The notes under the pieces were generated by a model that made no database searches, was not told the origin of the DNA, and worked only from the letters and a program-made list of their open reading frames with translations. DNA of 14,991 nt from Actinobacteria bacterium UBA7398 (GTDB lineage: Bacteria; Actinomycetota; Actinomycetes; Nanopelagicales; Nanopelagicaceae), in the NCBI GenBank assembly GCA_002470135.1, contig DKNC01000002.1, positions 5,197 to 20,187 of the forward strand, read 5' to 3'. Positions within the stretch are counted from its first letter, which is position 1; every line of letters starts with the position of its first letter. Of the stretch, positions 7,759 through 14,735 are shown in pieces. Made by a program: the position numbers and the translations under genes.

Positions 7759-8007
7759 CTACTCCACTTCGCCTGGTGCAAGCACCACAGCAATCGTATT
7801 TCCGGCAGGCACTTCTTCATTTGCTGCATATCTATGTTTTCCAAGAACACCGGAAGTTTCAGCCGGTAAATCTAAAGTTGTTTTATCAGTTTCAATTACT
7901 GCGACTACATCGCCGGCGTTAACGGTATCGCCCGGTTGTTTCAACCATTCAAGCAACATCGCATTATCCATTGCCATTCCAAGCGCCGGAACGAAGATCT
8001 CTTCCAT
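7759..8007 (-). CDS. Stand-alone lipoyl-domain protein
   Basis: These 82 residues form a single biotinyl/lipoyl domain and nothing else. The lipoylation site is the DKT turn, Lys42, in ETDKTTLDL (39-47), preceded by EWLKQPGDTVNAGD (20-33), the usual lipoyl-domain framework. In ordinary complexes this domain is the N-terminus of a 400-residue E2 acyltransferase with a peripheral-subunit-binding segment and catalytic core. Here the gene stops after the domain, and the next gene is E1 alpha, 3 bases away. Start ATG 8007 has AAGGAG seven bases upstream. It is presumably the swinging arm for the adjacent E1, loaded by reductive acylation; the acyltransferase and E3 would have to come from elsewhere. 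I see no sign of a frameshifted E2 remnant around it. Confidence 0.9.
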   Translation of the reverse strand: MEEIFVPALGMAMDNAMLLEWLKQPGDTVNAGDVVAVIETDKTTLDLPAETSGVLGKHRYAANEEVPAGNTIAVVLAPGEVE

Positions 8008-8025
8008 TTGTATGCTCCTTTATTC

Positions 8026-8997
8026 CTAGAATGGGCCAGCTGCGAATTTGCCATTGCTTATTGATTGTTTTGTAACAAAATTTACTGCGTCCACCAATCC
8101 CCATTCGACCAACCGAGGACCTGAACTCTTCGAATACCAAGCTATATGTGGCGAGAGCAGTAAATTCTTAGTTTTACGAATTGGTGCATCTTCGGCAAGC
8201 GGTTCCTTCTCGAATACATCGAGTCCGGCGCCATCTAAATGCCCACTTTCAAGTGCTTCTATTAGCGCAGTTTCATCAATTAAGCCACCGCGCGAAACGT
8301 TTACTAAAATTGAACCTTTTTGCATTAAAGCTAATTCGCGCTTGCCGATCATATGATGCGTTGATGGCATATAAGGAGCGTGCATACTTATAATTTTGCA
8401 CTTTGTTAAAAGTTCATCAAGGTTTTTTGTCATGGTTACGCCCGGGATTGCTTCAGTAACTGCAGGATCAAATCCAATTATATCTTTTACAAATGGTTGC
8501 ATTTTCTTAATAAATGTTTGACCAATTCGACCACAACCTATTACGCCTAGCGTTGAATCTTGGATTGAAGTAATTTCAGCAATTTGGGTTGCGGGGATCC
8601 ATTTACCATCTTGAGTGGTCGTAGTTGCTTGATAAATTCCGCGATGTAGCGCTAACGCCATCGCAGCAGCATGGTTTGCGACTTCGTTGTATGCGTAAGT
8701 AGGTTGGAAAATAACTGGCAACTTATATTTGTTAGCAGCTACTAGATCAATGCTGTCTAAACCCACGCCAAGGCGGCTAATACATTTAACCGATTTCGGC
8801 ATTTGTGAAATTTTTTCTTCAGTCATTTTATGAAGTGCAACCACAACCACAGCACAATCTTTTGCAGTTGTTTGCAATTCAGCCAACGTATCTACTGGAC
8901 CAAAAACGACCTCAAAATCAAATTTTTCAGCAATTGAAGTAGCCCACGTTGGGTCGGCAAGTGCGCCTTCTGCAATAGCTATTTTGACTTTCGCCAT
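8026..8997 (-). CDS. D-isomer-specific 2-hydroxyacid dehydrogenase (phosphoglycerate dehydrogenase-like)
   Basis: This 323-residue NAD-dependent dehydrogenase has catalytic-domain segments at both ends and a central Rossmann domain. GVIGCGRIGQTF (151-162) is the dinucleotide loop, and Asp177 (GFDP) at the end of the next strand favours NAD. Catalytic residues are Arg236 (NVSRGGLID), Glu265 (DVFEKEP) and His284 (SPHIAW). The start ATG 8997 has a strong GAGGAG upstream. It is the first gene of the minus operon, 18 bases ahead of the lipoyl gene and divergent from the hydrolase operon. It probably reduces or oxidises a 2-oxo/2-hydroxy acid that feeds the E1 complex. The C-terminus is not extended by an ACT domain, so it is not a full-length regulated SerA. 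Its particular substrate is not evident. Confidence 0.9.
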   Translation of the reverse strand: MAKVKIAIAEGALADPTWATSIAEKFDFEVVFGPVDTLAELQTTAKDCAVVVVALHKMTEEKISQMPKSVKCISRLGVGLDSIDLVAANKYKLPVIFQPTYAYNEVANHAAAMALALHRGIYQATTTTQDGKWIPATQIAEITSIQDSTLGVIGCGRIGQTFIKKMQPFVKDIIGFDPAVTEAIPGVTMTKNLDELLTKCKIISMHAPYMPSTHHMIGKRELALMQKGSILVNVSRGGLIDETALIEALESGHLDGAGLDVFEKEPLAEDAPIRKTKNLLLSPHIAWYSKSSGPRLVEWGLVDAVNFVTKQSISNGKFAAGPF

Positions 8998-9103
8998 CTA
9001 TTTCTCCTCGGATAGGCTCAGGGGTTTACTGTATACAATTTGCTATCTGAGGGGTAGTCTTTCGACCTATCAATTTCGCCAACCCCATCAGAGAGGGAAA
9101 ATC
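8998..9103. promoter_or_regulatory. Divergent promoter region with a GntR-like dyad
   Basis: This 106-base gap lies between the two large divergent operons. Near its middle is the perfect 8-base palindrome TGTATACA (9030-9037). It is flanked almost symmetrically by CTCAG (9017-9021) and CTGAG (9047-9051). TACAAT (9034-9039) could be a plus-strand -10, but I see no good -35. TGTATACA resembles GntR-family half-site cores and shares TGTA.ACAA with the operator at 4856-4877. The full 22 bases match at only 11 positions, so control by the local GntR protein is uncertain here. Confidence 0.5.
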
Positions 9104-9760
9104 ATGAATTTACCGCTACCTATGCCTGGAAAAGTCATTGCAGTTGGCTTGAATTACAAAGATCATGCAAAAGAAGCCGGGGTGCCACTTCCATTGGCGC
9201 CAGTTCTATTTACTAAGTGGACCACCTCTCTTATCCCGAATGGCGCAAACATCACTTTGCATAAAGGCGTAACTCAACTCGATTGGGAAGCAGAATTTGC
9301 AGTAGTAATTGGCAAGCGAGCATCACACGTTTCAGAGAGCGATGCACTTAACTACGTTTCTGGCTACACCTGTATGAACGATGTGACCGACCGCGAAGCT
9401 CAAGGTAAAGATGGTCAATGGGTACGCAGTAAGTCATACGACACCTACGGCCCAATCGGACCAGTTATCGTGCCAGCGAGTCAGATTCCTGATCCACATA
9501 ATTTGAAAATTGAAGCACGGTTAAATGGCAAGACCATGCAAACTAGCAATACCAGTAACTTAATTTTCAACGTGCCTTATCTGATTTCATATATCAGCCA
9601 ACGGGTAACTTTAGAAGCCGGCGATGTCATAACTACTGGCACACCGCATGGAGTTGGAACTTTCTATAAGCCACCTATCTTCATGCAAGATGGCGATGTA
9701 ATTGAGATCGAGATTGAAAAAATCGGAATCCTGAAGAACCAAGTGGTAGCTGAGAAGTAA
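9104..9760 (+). CDS. Fumarylacetoacetate hydrolase (FAH) family protein, candidate diketo-acid hydrolase
   Basis: This 218-residue core FAH domain hydrolyses C-C bonds in 2,4-diketo acids or catalyses related lyase and isomerase steps. Metal ligands are Glu62 and Glu64 (DWEAEFAVVIG) and Asp93 (CMNDVTDRE). GLNYKDHAKE (15-24) carries the conserved histidine, His21, with RSKSYDTYGPIGP (108-120) and TTGTPHGVG (177-185) completing the site. It is as short as the FAHD1-like group, without the extra N-terminal domain of many bacterial hydrolases. The open frame extends back to 8984, but ATG 9104 has GAGAGGG seven bases upstream and begins exactly where the family does. It heads the plus operon and abuts an SDR by a TAATG overlap, the pair expected for a 2,4-diketo-3-deoxy-sugar-acid route giving pyruvate plus L-lactate or another hydroxyacid. 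This role is inferred from context. Confidence 0.9.
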   Translation: MNLPLPMPGKVIAVGLNYKDHAKEAGVPLPLAPVLFTKWTTSLIPNGANITLHKGVTQLDWEAEFAVVIGKRASHVSESDALNYVSGYTCMNDVTDREAQGKDGQWVRSKSYDTYGPIGPVIVPASQIPDPHNLKIEARLNGKTMQTSNTSNLIFNVPYLISYISQRVTLEAGDVITTGTPHGVGTFYKPPIFMQDGDVIEIEIEKIGILKNQVVAEK

Positions 9761-10527
9761 TGAGCTACAAAGGTTCAAATCGCAAGCTCGCATTAATTAC
9801 CGGTGGCGCTAATGGAATTGGATTAGCGACCGCTGATAATTTGGCACAAAAAGGGTATGACCTCTTCTTAATTGATAAAGATTTGTCTAATCTGGAGATA
9901 GCTAAAACTAGCTTACTTAAACATGGCACTACTGTTGAAGTCTTGAATCTTAATCTCTCAGAGGGTGCAAATGTTTTAGAGGTTTTAAGTAAAAAAATAG
10001 CTGAGTTTGAGGTAGATGCCCTTGTAAATAACGCGGGGATAGGTTTTGCGCGGACCGTTGAACAGACCACACTTGATGAATGGGATTTAACTTTCGACGT
10101 AAATATCAAAGCGACCTTCATAATGTGCAAAGTTATTGTGCCGCAAATGGTTAAAAGAGGTGGTGGCGTAATAGTCAACGTCGCATCTGCTGGCGCTCTG
10201 GTTGGTTTAAAAAACCGCGTGGCCTACTGCGCATCTAAAGCTGCAGTAGTGGGCCTGACAAGGTGTATCGCCGCCGATCACGCTCTTGATGGAATTCGAG
10301 TAAATGCAATTGCGCCAGGAACAGTTGACTCAACTTGGATTGGCCGAATTCTTTCCGACGCACCAGACCCAGTTGCAACTAGAAAATTAATGGAAGCTCG
10401 CCAACTTGATGGTCGGATGGGGACGCCTGAAGAAGTTGCACACGGAATTGCATTCTTGTTAAGTCCAGAAGCGCGCTTTGTAAATGGTTCAGTTTTTTCA
10501 ATGGATGCAGGGCTAACTGCAGTATGA
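9760..10527 (+). CDS. SDR oxidoreductase, probable 2-keto-3-deoxy-sugar-acid 4-dehydrogenase
   Basis: This 255-residue classical SDR has an intact active-site tetrad: Asn115 (FDVNIKA), Ser143 (VASAG), Tyr156 and Lys160 (YCASK). The cofactor loop is TGGANGIG (14-21), with Asp39 (LIDKD) pointing to NAD. The segment APGTVDSTWIGRI (185-197), followed by EARQLDGRMGTPEEVA, closely resembles the substrate loop of 2-keto-3-deoxy-L-fuconate/L-rhamnonate 4-dehydrogenases and their BDH2 relatives. The start ATG 9760 shares its A with the stop of the hydrolase gene, implying translational coupling. It would oxidise the dehydratase product to a 2,4-diketo acid for the FAH enzyme. The exact sugar acid remains open; a 3-hydroxybutyrate-like substrate is the main alternative. 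Confidence 0.9.
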   Translation: MSYKGSNRKLALITGGANGIGLATADNLAQKGYDLFLIDKDLSNLEIAKTSLLKHGTTVEVLNLNLSEGANVLEVLSKKIAEFEVDALVNNAGIGFARTVEQTTLDEWDLTFDVNIKATFIMCKVIVPQMVKRGGGVIVNVASAGALVGLKNRVAYCASKAAVVGLTRCIAADHALDGIRVNAIAPGTVDSTWIGRILSDAPDPVATRKLMEARQLDGRMGTPEEVAHGIAFLLSPEARFVNGSVFSMDAGLTAV

Positions 10528-11132
10528 CCAGAACGTTTAACTCTGGTGTAATCGCTGTAATAAGAACAGATAATCCTGATGATGCGCTATTAATTGCGCG
10601 GGCGCTTAATGACACCGTTGTAGATTCAATTGAAGTAACACTCACCGTTCCAAACGCAATTGAAGTTATTAAAACTTTAGTAGGCGAGGGTGTGGAGCGA
10701 GTCGGTGCTGGAACAGTTAGAACTGTTGCCCAAGTTAACGAAGTGGCAAATGTTGGCGGTTCTTTTGTTGTATCGCCGCACTCAGATCGCGAAGTTATTG
10801 AAGCTGCAGTTAACCATGGATTGAAAGTAACGCCTGGGGCAGTAACCCCAACTGAAATGGTGCAAGCAATGAAATGGGGGGCTACTGCTGTAAAGATATT
10901 TCCAATTTGGGCAGTAGGCGGCATGGAGTATGTGCGAAGCGTTCTAGAACCACTTCCCGATTTACCAATCGTTGTTTCAGGCGGTGCGACTCCAGAAGAA
11001 GTTAAAGAATATTTAAAATTGGGCGTAAAAGGAGTCTGTTTGGGCGGTGCCTTATGGAAGCAAGAGATTGTTTCTACCGGAAGCATCGCCGCCGCGTATG
11101 AATATGCAGCACAAGCACTTTCACGGATGTAA
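10524..11132 (+). CDS. KDPG/KHG-type aldolase (2-keto-3-deoxy acid aldolase)
   Basis: This 202-residue class I aldolase of the Eda family splits a 2-keto-3-deoxy acid (phosphorylated or not) into pyruvate and an aldehyde. Lys124 in AVKIFPIWAVGG (122-133) is the Schiff-base lysine. Glu37 in SIEVTLTVPN (35-44) is the general acid/base, and VGAGTV (60-65) and VTPGAVTPTE (102-111) belong to the phosphate/carboxylate-binding loops. Eda proteins normally show FFP at the lysine site; here it is IFPIW, which may reflect another substrate. The start overlaps the SDR stop in an ATGA. Its presence beside the hydrolase pair suggests either a second branch for the same keto acid or cleavage of a different product. 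Which aldehyde it releases cannot be read from sequence. Confidence 0.92.
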   Translation: MTRTFNSGVIAVIRTDNPDDALLIARALNDTVVDSIEVTLTVPNAIEVIKTLVGEGVERVGAGTVRTVAQVNEVANVGGSFVVSPHSDREVIEAAVNHGLKVTPGAVTPTEMVQAMKWGATAVKIFPIWAVGGMEYVRSVLEPLPDLPIVVSGGATPEEVKEYLKLGVKGVCLGGALWKQEIVSTGSIAAAYEYAAQALSRM

Positions 11133-11137
11133 CAACA

Positions 11138-13504
11138 GTGGCGAAAGATTACGCTGATCTAGAACAAATTCAGCGGAGAGTCCTGTGGCTAGCCACTCGA
11201 ATGATTGATTATGCGAATAATGAAAGGCCTAACGTTGACGGTATAAAAGTTGGTGGACATCAAGCTTCTAGCGCATCGCTAGTTACAGTGATGACAGCGC
11301 TCTGGTTTAAATATTTGAAGGCTGAAGATCAAGTAAGTGTTAAACCGCACGCATCACCAATTTTGCACGCCATCAATTATTTATTGGGAAATTTAGATAA
11401 AGATTATTTAACCAAACTTCGTTCCTTTGGCGGGCTGCAGTCATACCCATCAAGAACTAAAGACCCTGGGCGAATAGATTTTTCAACTGGCTCGGTAGGG
11501 CTTGGTGCAGCTGCGCCACTTTTTAGTGGGGCAACTAGAAGGTATGTAGACTCTCACTTCGGAGAGCGTCCAAAATCAAAGTTCATCGCACTAATTGGCG
11601 ATGCCGAACTAGATGAAGGAAATATTTGGGAAGCAGTTTCAGATCCTGCAACTACAAATTTAGGAAATGTACTTTGGATTGTTGATTTCAATCGGCAATC
11701 ATTAGATCGCGTGATCCCAGGTGTTCGAATTCATCAATGGCGCCAACAATTTGAAGCGGCTGGTTGGAACGTTGCGGAGGTGAAATATGGTGAGAAATTA
11801 AAGAACGCCTTTAAAGAGCCAAATAGTGAAAGTTTTCAAAAATGGCTAGATCAAATCCCAAACGAGCAGTATCAATCAATATTTGGATTGGATCCGGCAG
11901 CAGCTAGAAATCGCTTCCTGGAAGGCGCTCCGCAATCAGTTATTGATTACTTTGCCGCAAAAAGTGATAGCGAAGTTTTAGAAATTGTAACTGACTTGGG
12001 TGGTCATGATTTCGCAGCCCTGTTAGAAGAGTTAGTTAATTGCGAAAAAATTACAGATAAACCTAGTGTGATTTTTGCTTATACGGTAAAAGGTTGGGGA
12101 TTACCGTTAGCTGGAAATCCACGAAACCATAGCGCATCACTAAGTTCAAATCAGATTGATGAGTTTAGAAAAGAACTTGGATTAGATTTAGGAACAGAAT
12201 GGGATCGATTCAATTCTAAATCTATATCAGGTCAGATATGCGAACTTCGCAAATCTGAGTTGCAATTAGATAATAAGGTTTCTAACATCGAGTGTCCGAT
12301 TCCTGAGAAAACTGATCTCCAATTTAAAGCGAGTAACTCAACCCAAGAAGTTTTTGGGCGGATCTTAACTACTCTCTCTAGAGACCCTGAACTTGTTAAA
12401 TACATTGTTACTACTGCTCCTGATGTTGCTACTTCCACGAATCTTGGCGGATTTATAAATCGAGTTGGTGTTTATTCCCCAACCGAAAAACGTGCTTGGA
12501 ATGTGGATCCAGTTTTAAAGTGGGCGGAAGGACCTACCGGCCAACATATTGAACTTGGTATAAGCGAGATGAATCTCTTTATGTTGCTAGGCGCACTCGG
12601 GTTATCTGATATTCATTCTCATCAAAAATTGATTCCGGTGGGTACTGTTTATGATCCATTTGTTTTACGAGGCTTAGATTCACTTGTGCATGGGGTTTAC
12701 TCCGGATCTCGATTTATTGTTGCTGGGACACCCTCTGGAGTAACACTTGCCCCCGAAGGCGGCGCACATCAATCTTCTATAACTGCATCCGTTGGAATAG
12801 AGCTGCCTGGCATGGTTTTAATTGAACCGGCATTCGCGACTGCCCTAGATTGGCTCTTATGCGATGCGATTTCTGGCGTCGCAAAGCCAACTACAAAGAA
12901 CGAGAGAGAGTTAGTTTTTTACTTTCGATTATCAACCCGATCGATCCTACAAGAAGCATTCGAAAGTGTACGAGCCAAAGTAGGCGATGCCGCCCTGCGT
13001 AACCAAGTTATAAGCGGTGCTTATCAATTAGTTGATGGTCGGCTTGCACTAGAAGTATTAGGGATATCTTCAGAATTCGCACCCGAGGTTAATCTAGTTT
13101 CGACTGGGGTTGTAGCGCCAGAAGTTTTAGCAGCTGCGCAGGCGCTAGCAAATATCGGAATTATTGCAAATGTTTTTGATGTAGTAAGTCCAAGTCGGAT
13201 CTATCACAATTGGCAGAGCTCGCTATCTAGCGCAATCAAAGACATCAAGTCAATAAAGAATCAAAACTACTTGGAAACTCTAATATCCAATAACGCGCCA
13301 ATTGTCTCTATTCATGATGCATCTTCGCATGCGATGGCGTGGCTTGGATCCGCTCTTGGCGTACGTCAAATTTCCTTAGGGGTGAATGTCTTTGGGCAAT
13401 CCGGCACAATTCCTGATCTTTATAAGGCAAACTTACTTGACACAGACTCAATTGTTAAAGCTGCAACCCACGTTATAGGAATTTCTAGAAATAAAGAGAG
13501 ATAG
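11138..13504 (+). CDS. AceE/transketolase-like homodimeric 2-oxoacid dehydrogenase E1 (thiamine-diphosphate enzyme)
   Basis: This 788-residue thiamine-diphosphate enzyme joins alpha-like and beta-like domains in one chain. GGHQASSASLVTVMTALWF (39-57) and SYPSRTKDPGRIDFSTGSVG (102-121) match the AceE N-terminal domain. The cofactor motif runs from GDAELDEG (154-161) to Asn185 in VDFNRQSLDR. ELGISEMN (472-479) holds the catalytic glutamate, Glu477, and APEGGAHQSS (538-547) a conserved histidine. A transketolase C-terminal domain covers about 620-780. It starts where E. coli AceE is already about 85 residues in, so the N-terminal E2-docking region of AceE is absent. Start GTG 11138 comes 5 bases after the aldolase stop with only a weak ribosome site, suggesting re-initiation. 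It may act alone as a decarboxylase or ketolase, or work with an E2 encoded elsewhere. The substrate is unknown. Confidence 0.87.
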   Translation: MAKDYADLEQIQRRVLWLATRMIDYANNERPNVDGIKVGGHQASSASLVTVMTALWFKYLKAEDQVSVKPHASPILHAINYLLGNLDKDYLTKLRSFGGLQSYPSRTKDPGRIDFSTGSVGLGAAAPLFSGATRRYVDSHFGERPKSKFIALIGDAELDEGNIWEAVSDPATTNLGNVLWIVDFNRQSLDRVIPGVRIHQWRQQFEAAGWNVAEVKYGEKLKNAFKEPNSESFQKWLDQIPNEQYQSIFGLDPAAARNRFLEGAPQSVIDYFAAKSDSEVLEIVTDLGGHDFAALLEELVNCEKITDKPSVIFAYTVKGWGLPLAGNPRNHSASLSSNQIDEFRKELGLDLGTEWDRFNSKSISGQICELRKSELQLDNKVSNIECPIPEKTDLQFKASNSTQEVFGRILTTLSRDPELVKYIVTTAPDVATSTNLGGFINRVGVYSPTEKRAWNVDPVLKWAEGPTGQHIELGISEMNLFMLLGALGLSDIHSHQKLIPVGTVYDPFVLRGLDSLVHGVYSGSRFIVAGTPSGVTLAPEGGAHQSSITASVGIELPGMVLIEPAFATALDWLLCDAISGVAKPTTKNERELVFYFRLSTRSILQEAFESVRAKVGDAALRNQVISGAYQLVDGRLALEVLGISSEFAPEVNLVSTGVVAPEVLAAAQALANIGIIANVFDVVSPSRIYHNWQSSLSSAIKDIKSIKNQNYLETLISNNAPIVSIHDASSHAMAWLGSALGVRQISLGVNVFGQSGTIPDLYKANLLDTDSIVKAATHVIGISRNKER

Positions 13505-13515
13505 GAAATAAATTA

Positions 13516-14418
13516 ATGACGGAGAACATTTGGTGCCAATGGCCGGATTTAACTATTCCAAATGGATTTAAGGTAACCAGTAAACCACTTGCTACTTTGA
13601 GCGAGACCGAACTCTCTGAAATTACTTTCTATGTGCCGCAATATATGGCTGGCTCGGCGGCTCTTAATTGGATACCAAAAATGCCAAACTTGAAGATTGT
13701 TCAACTTCTTAATGCGGGGTACGACGATGCAATCGCTTATTTGCGACCTGGGCTAACGTTATTTAATGCCAAAGGCGTCCATGATCATTCAACTTCCGAA
13801 CTGGCCTTAGCTTTGATGCTTGCAAAATTAAGGTTTATTCCAGAGTATGTAAAAAATCAAATTGCCGGTAAATGGGAACATACAAGCACTGGATCATTAG
13901 CTGATAAAACTGTGGCGATTGTTGGGTATGGCTCGATTGGAAAAACCTTTGAACATTTAATTTTGAACTTTCCAATTAACATTTTGAGATTTGCACAAAC
14001 AGCACGAGATAATGTTTATCCAATCTCCGAGATCAACAATTATCTACCTGAAATCGATGTTGTAGTTTTGATTGTTCCCTTAACTGATTCAACTCGCAAT
14101 CTCTTTAATAAAGAGAAATTTGACTTGATGAAGCCTGGCGCGTTGATAATCAACGTAGCTCGTGGTGGCGTAATAAATACCGATGATTTATTGGAAGCGT
14201 TGCGAGCTGATCGAATCCATGCGGCTTTAGATGTTACTGATCCGGAGCCACTACCAGCCGGCCATCCATTATGGTCCGAGAAGAATGTTCTAATCGTTCC
14301 GCATGTTGGTGGTGATTCAACCTCCTTTGATCCGAGAGCTAGAAAGTTGGTAACGGAACAGTTACTACGTATTTCTCAAAACAAAGCGATGGTTAATCAG
14401 ATTGGGTGGGAGAAGTGA
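13516..14418 (+). CDS. D-isomer-specific 2-hydroxyacid dehydrogenase, likely NADP(H)-dependent
   Basis: This second, distantly related 2-hydroxyacid dehydrogenase in the window has 300 residues. AIVGYGSIGKTFE (134-146) is the dinucleotide loop. Where NAD enzymes carry Asp at the end of the following strand, this one reads ILRFAQTAR (156-164), an Arg-containing pattern common in NADPH-dependent glyoxylate/hydroxypyruvate reductases. Catalytic Arg216 (NVARGGVIN), Glu244 (TDPEPLP) and His263 (VPHVGGD) are present. Start ATG 13516 has AGGA about nine bases upstream and lies 11 bases after the AceE-like gene. It probably reduces a 2-oxo acid such as glyoxylate, hydroxypyruvate or a pathway-specific keto acid. 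NADP preference is inferred from the loop only. Confidence 0.9.
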   Translation: MTENIWCQWPDLTIPNGFKVTSKPLATLSETELSEITFYVPQYMAGSAALNWIPKMPNLKIVQLLNAGYDDAIAYLRPGLTLFNAKGVHDHSTSELALALMLAKLRFIPEYVKNQIAGKWEHTSTGSLADKTVAIVGYGSIGKTFEHLILNFPINILRFAQTARDNVYPISEINNYLPEIDVVVLIVPLTDSTRNLFNKEKFDLMKPGALIINVARGGVINTDDLLEALRADRIHAALDVTDPEPLPAGHPLWSEKNVLIVPHVGGDSTSFDPRARKLVTEQLLRISQNKAMVNQIGWEK

Positions 14419-14735
14419 AATTTGCCGTAATGGTTGTTTTTAAAGTTCTGGAAGATAAAATTGCAGAATTTAGCGAGGCGCTAATTTGGCATAGCGAGAA
14501 CACTTGGGGTGAAGCTGGTTCAATAAAATTCGTCATCTATGTTGATGAAGTAGATCCATCCATTTTCTATCTCTATGAACTATATGAAAATCGTGGTGAG
14601 TTTGAAAAGCACACCAAGACCGACTACATCTCAGTTTTCAGCGGGAAAGCTAAGCCACTACTTAGAGAACCAACCCAAATTTTCCGTGGCGTTCCACTTG
14701 TACCTAATCCAAAGTCAGAAAAGGGCAAAGTGTGA
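14415..14735 (+). CDS. Small ABM-superfamily (dimeric alpha/beta barrel) protein
   Basis: This 106-residue protein resembles the antibiotic-biosynthesis-monooxygenase/YgiN/LsrG fold. The pattern KFAVMVVFKVLEDKIAEFSEAL near the start (positions 2-23), then HSENTW, a central strand KFVIYVD and FYLYELYENRGEFEKHTKT, follows the strand-helix-strand layout and the conserved E.Y.....F..H of that family. GTG 14415 overlaps the previous stop in a GTGA and begins where the family does; an in-frame GTG at 14406 would add three residues but has no clear ribosome site. Members include heme-independent monooxygenases and LsrG, which acts on a phosphorylated sugar-like diketone. The role here may be isomerisation, oxygenation or removal of a reactive carbonyl. 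The fold call is fair; the function is unknown. Confidence 0.75.
   Translation: MKFAVMVVFKVLEDKIAEFSEALIWHSENTWGEAGSIKFVIYVDEVDPSIFYLYELYENRGEFEKHTKTDYISVFSGKAKPLLREPTQIFRGVPLVPNPKSEKGKV

Noticed and set aside
7518..7922. Plus-strand open frame of 134 codons over E1 alpha and the lipoyl gene
   Set aside because: It spans two well-supported minus-strand genes and their junction; the translation has no family resemblance.
8984..9103. 40-residue N-terminal extension of the FAH hydrolase
   Set aside because: It would run through the divergent promoter and into the neighbouring gene start; ATG 9104 has GAGAGGG and fits the family start.
10379..11086. Long minus-strand open frame (235 codons) over the aldolase gene
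   Set aside because: It lies antisense to a well-supported aldolase with catalytic Lys and Glu, its translation is Thr/Ser/Pro-rich with no recognisable motif, and no ribosome site suits.
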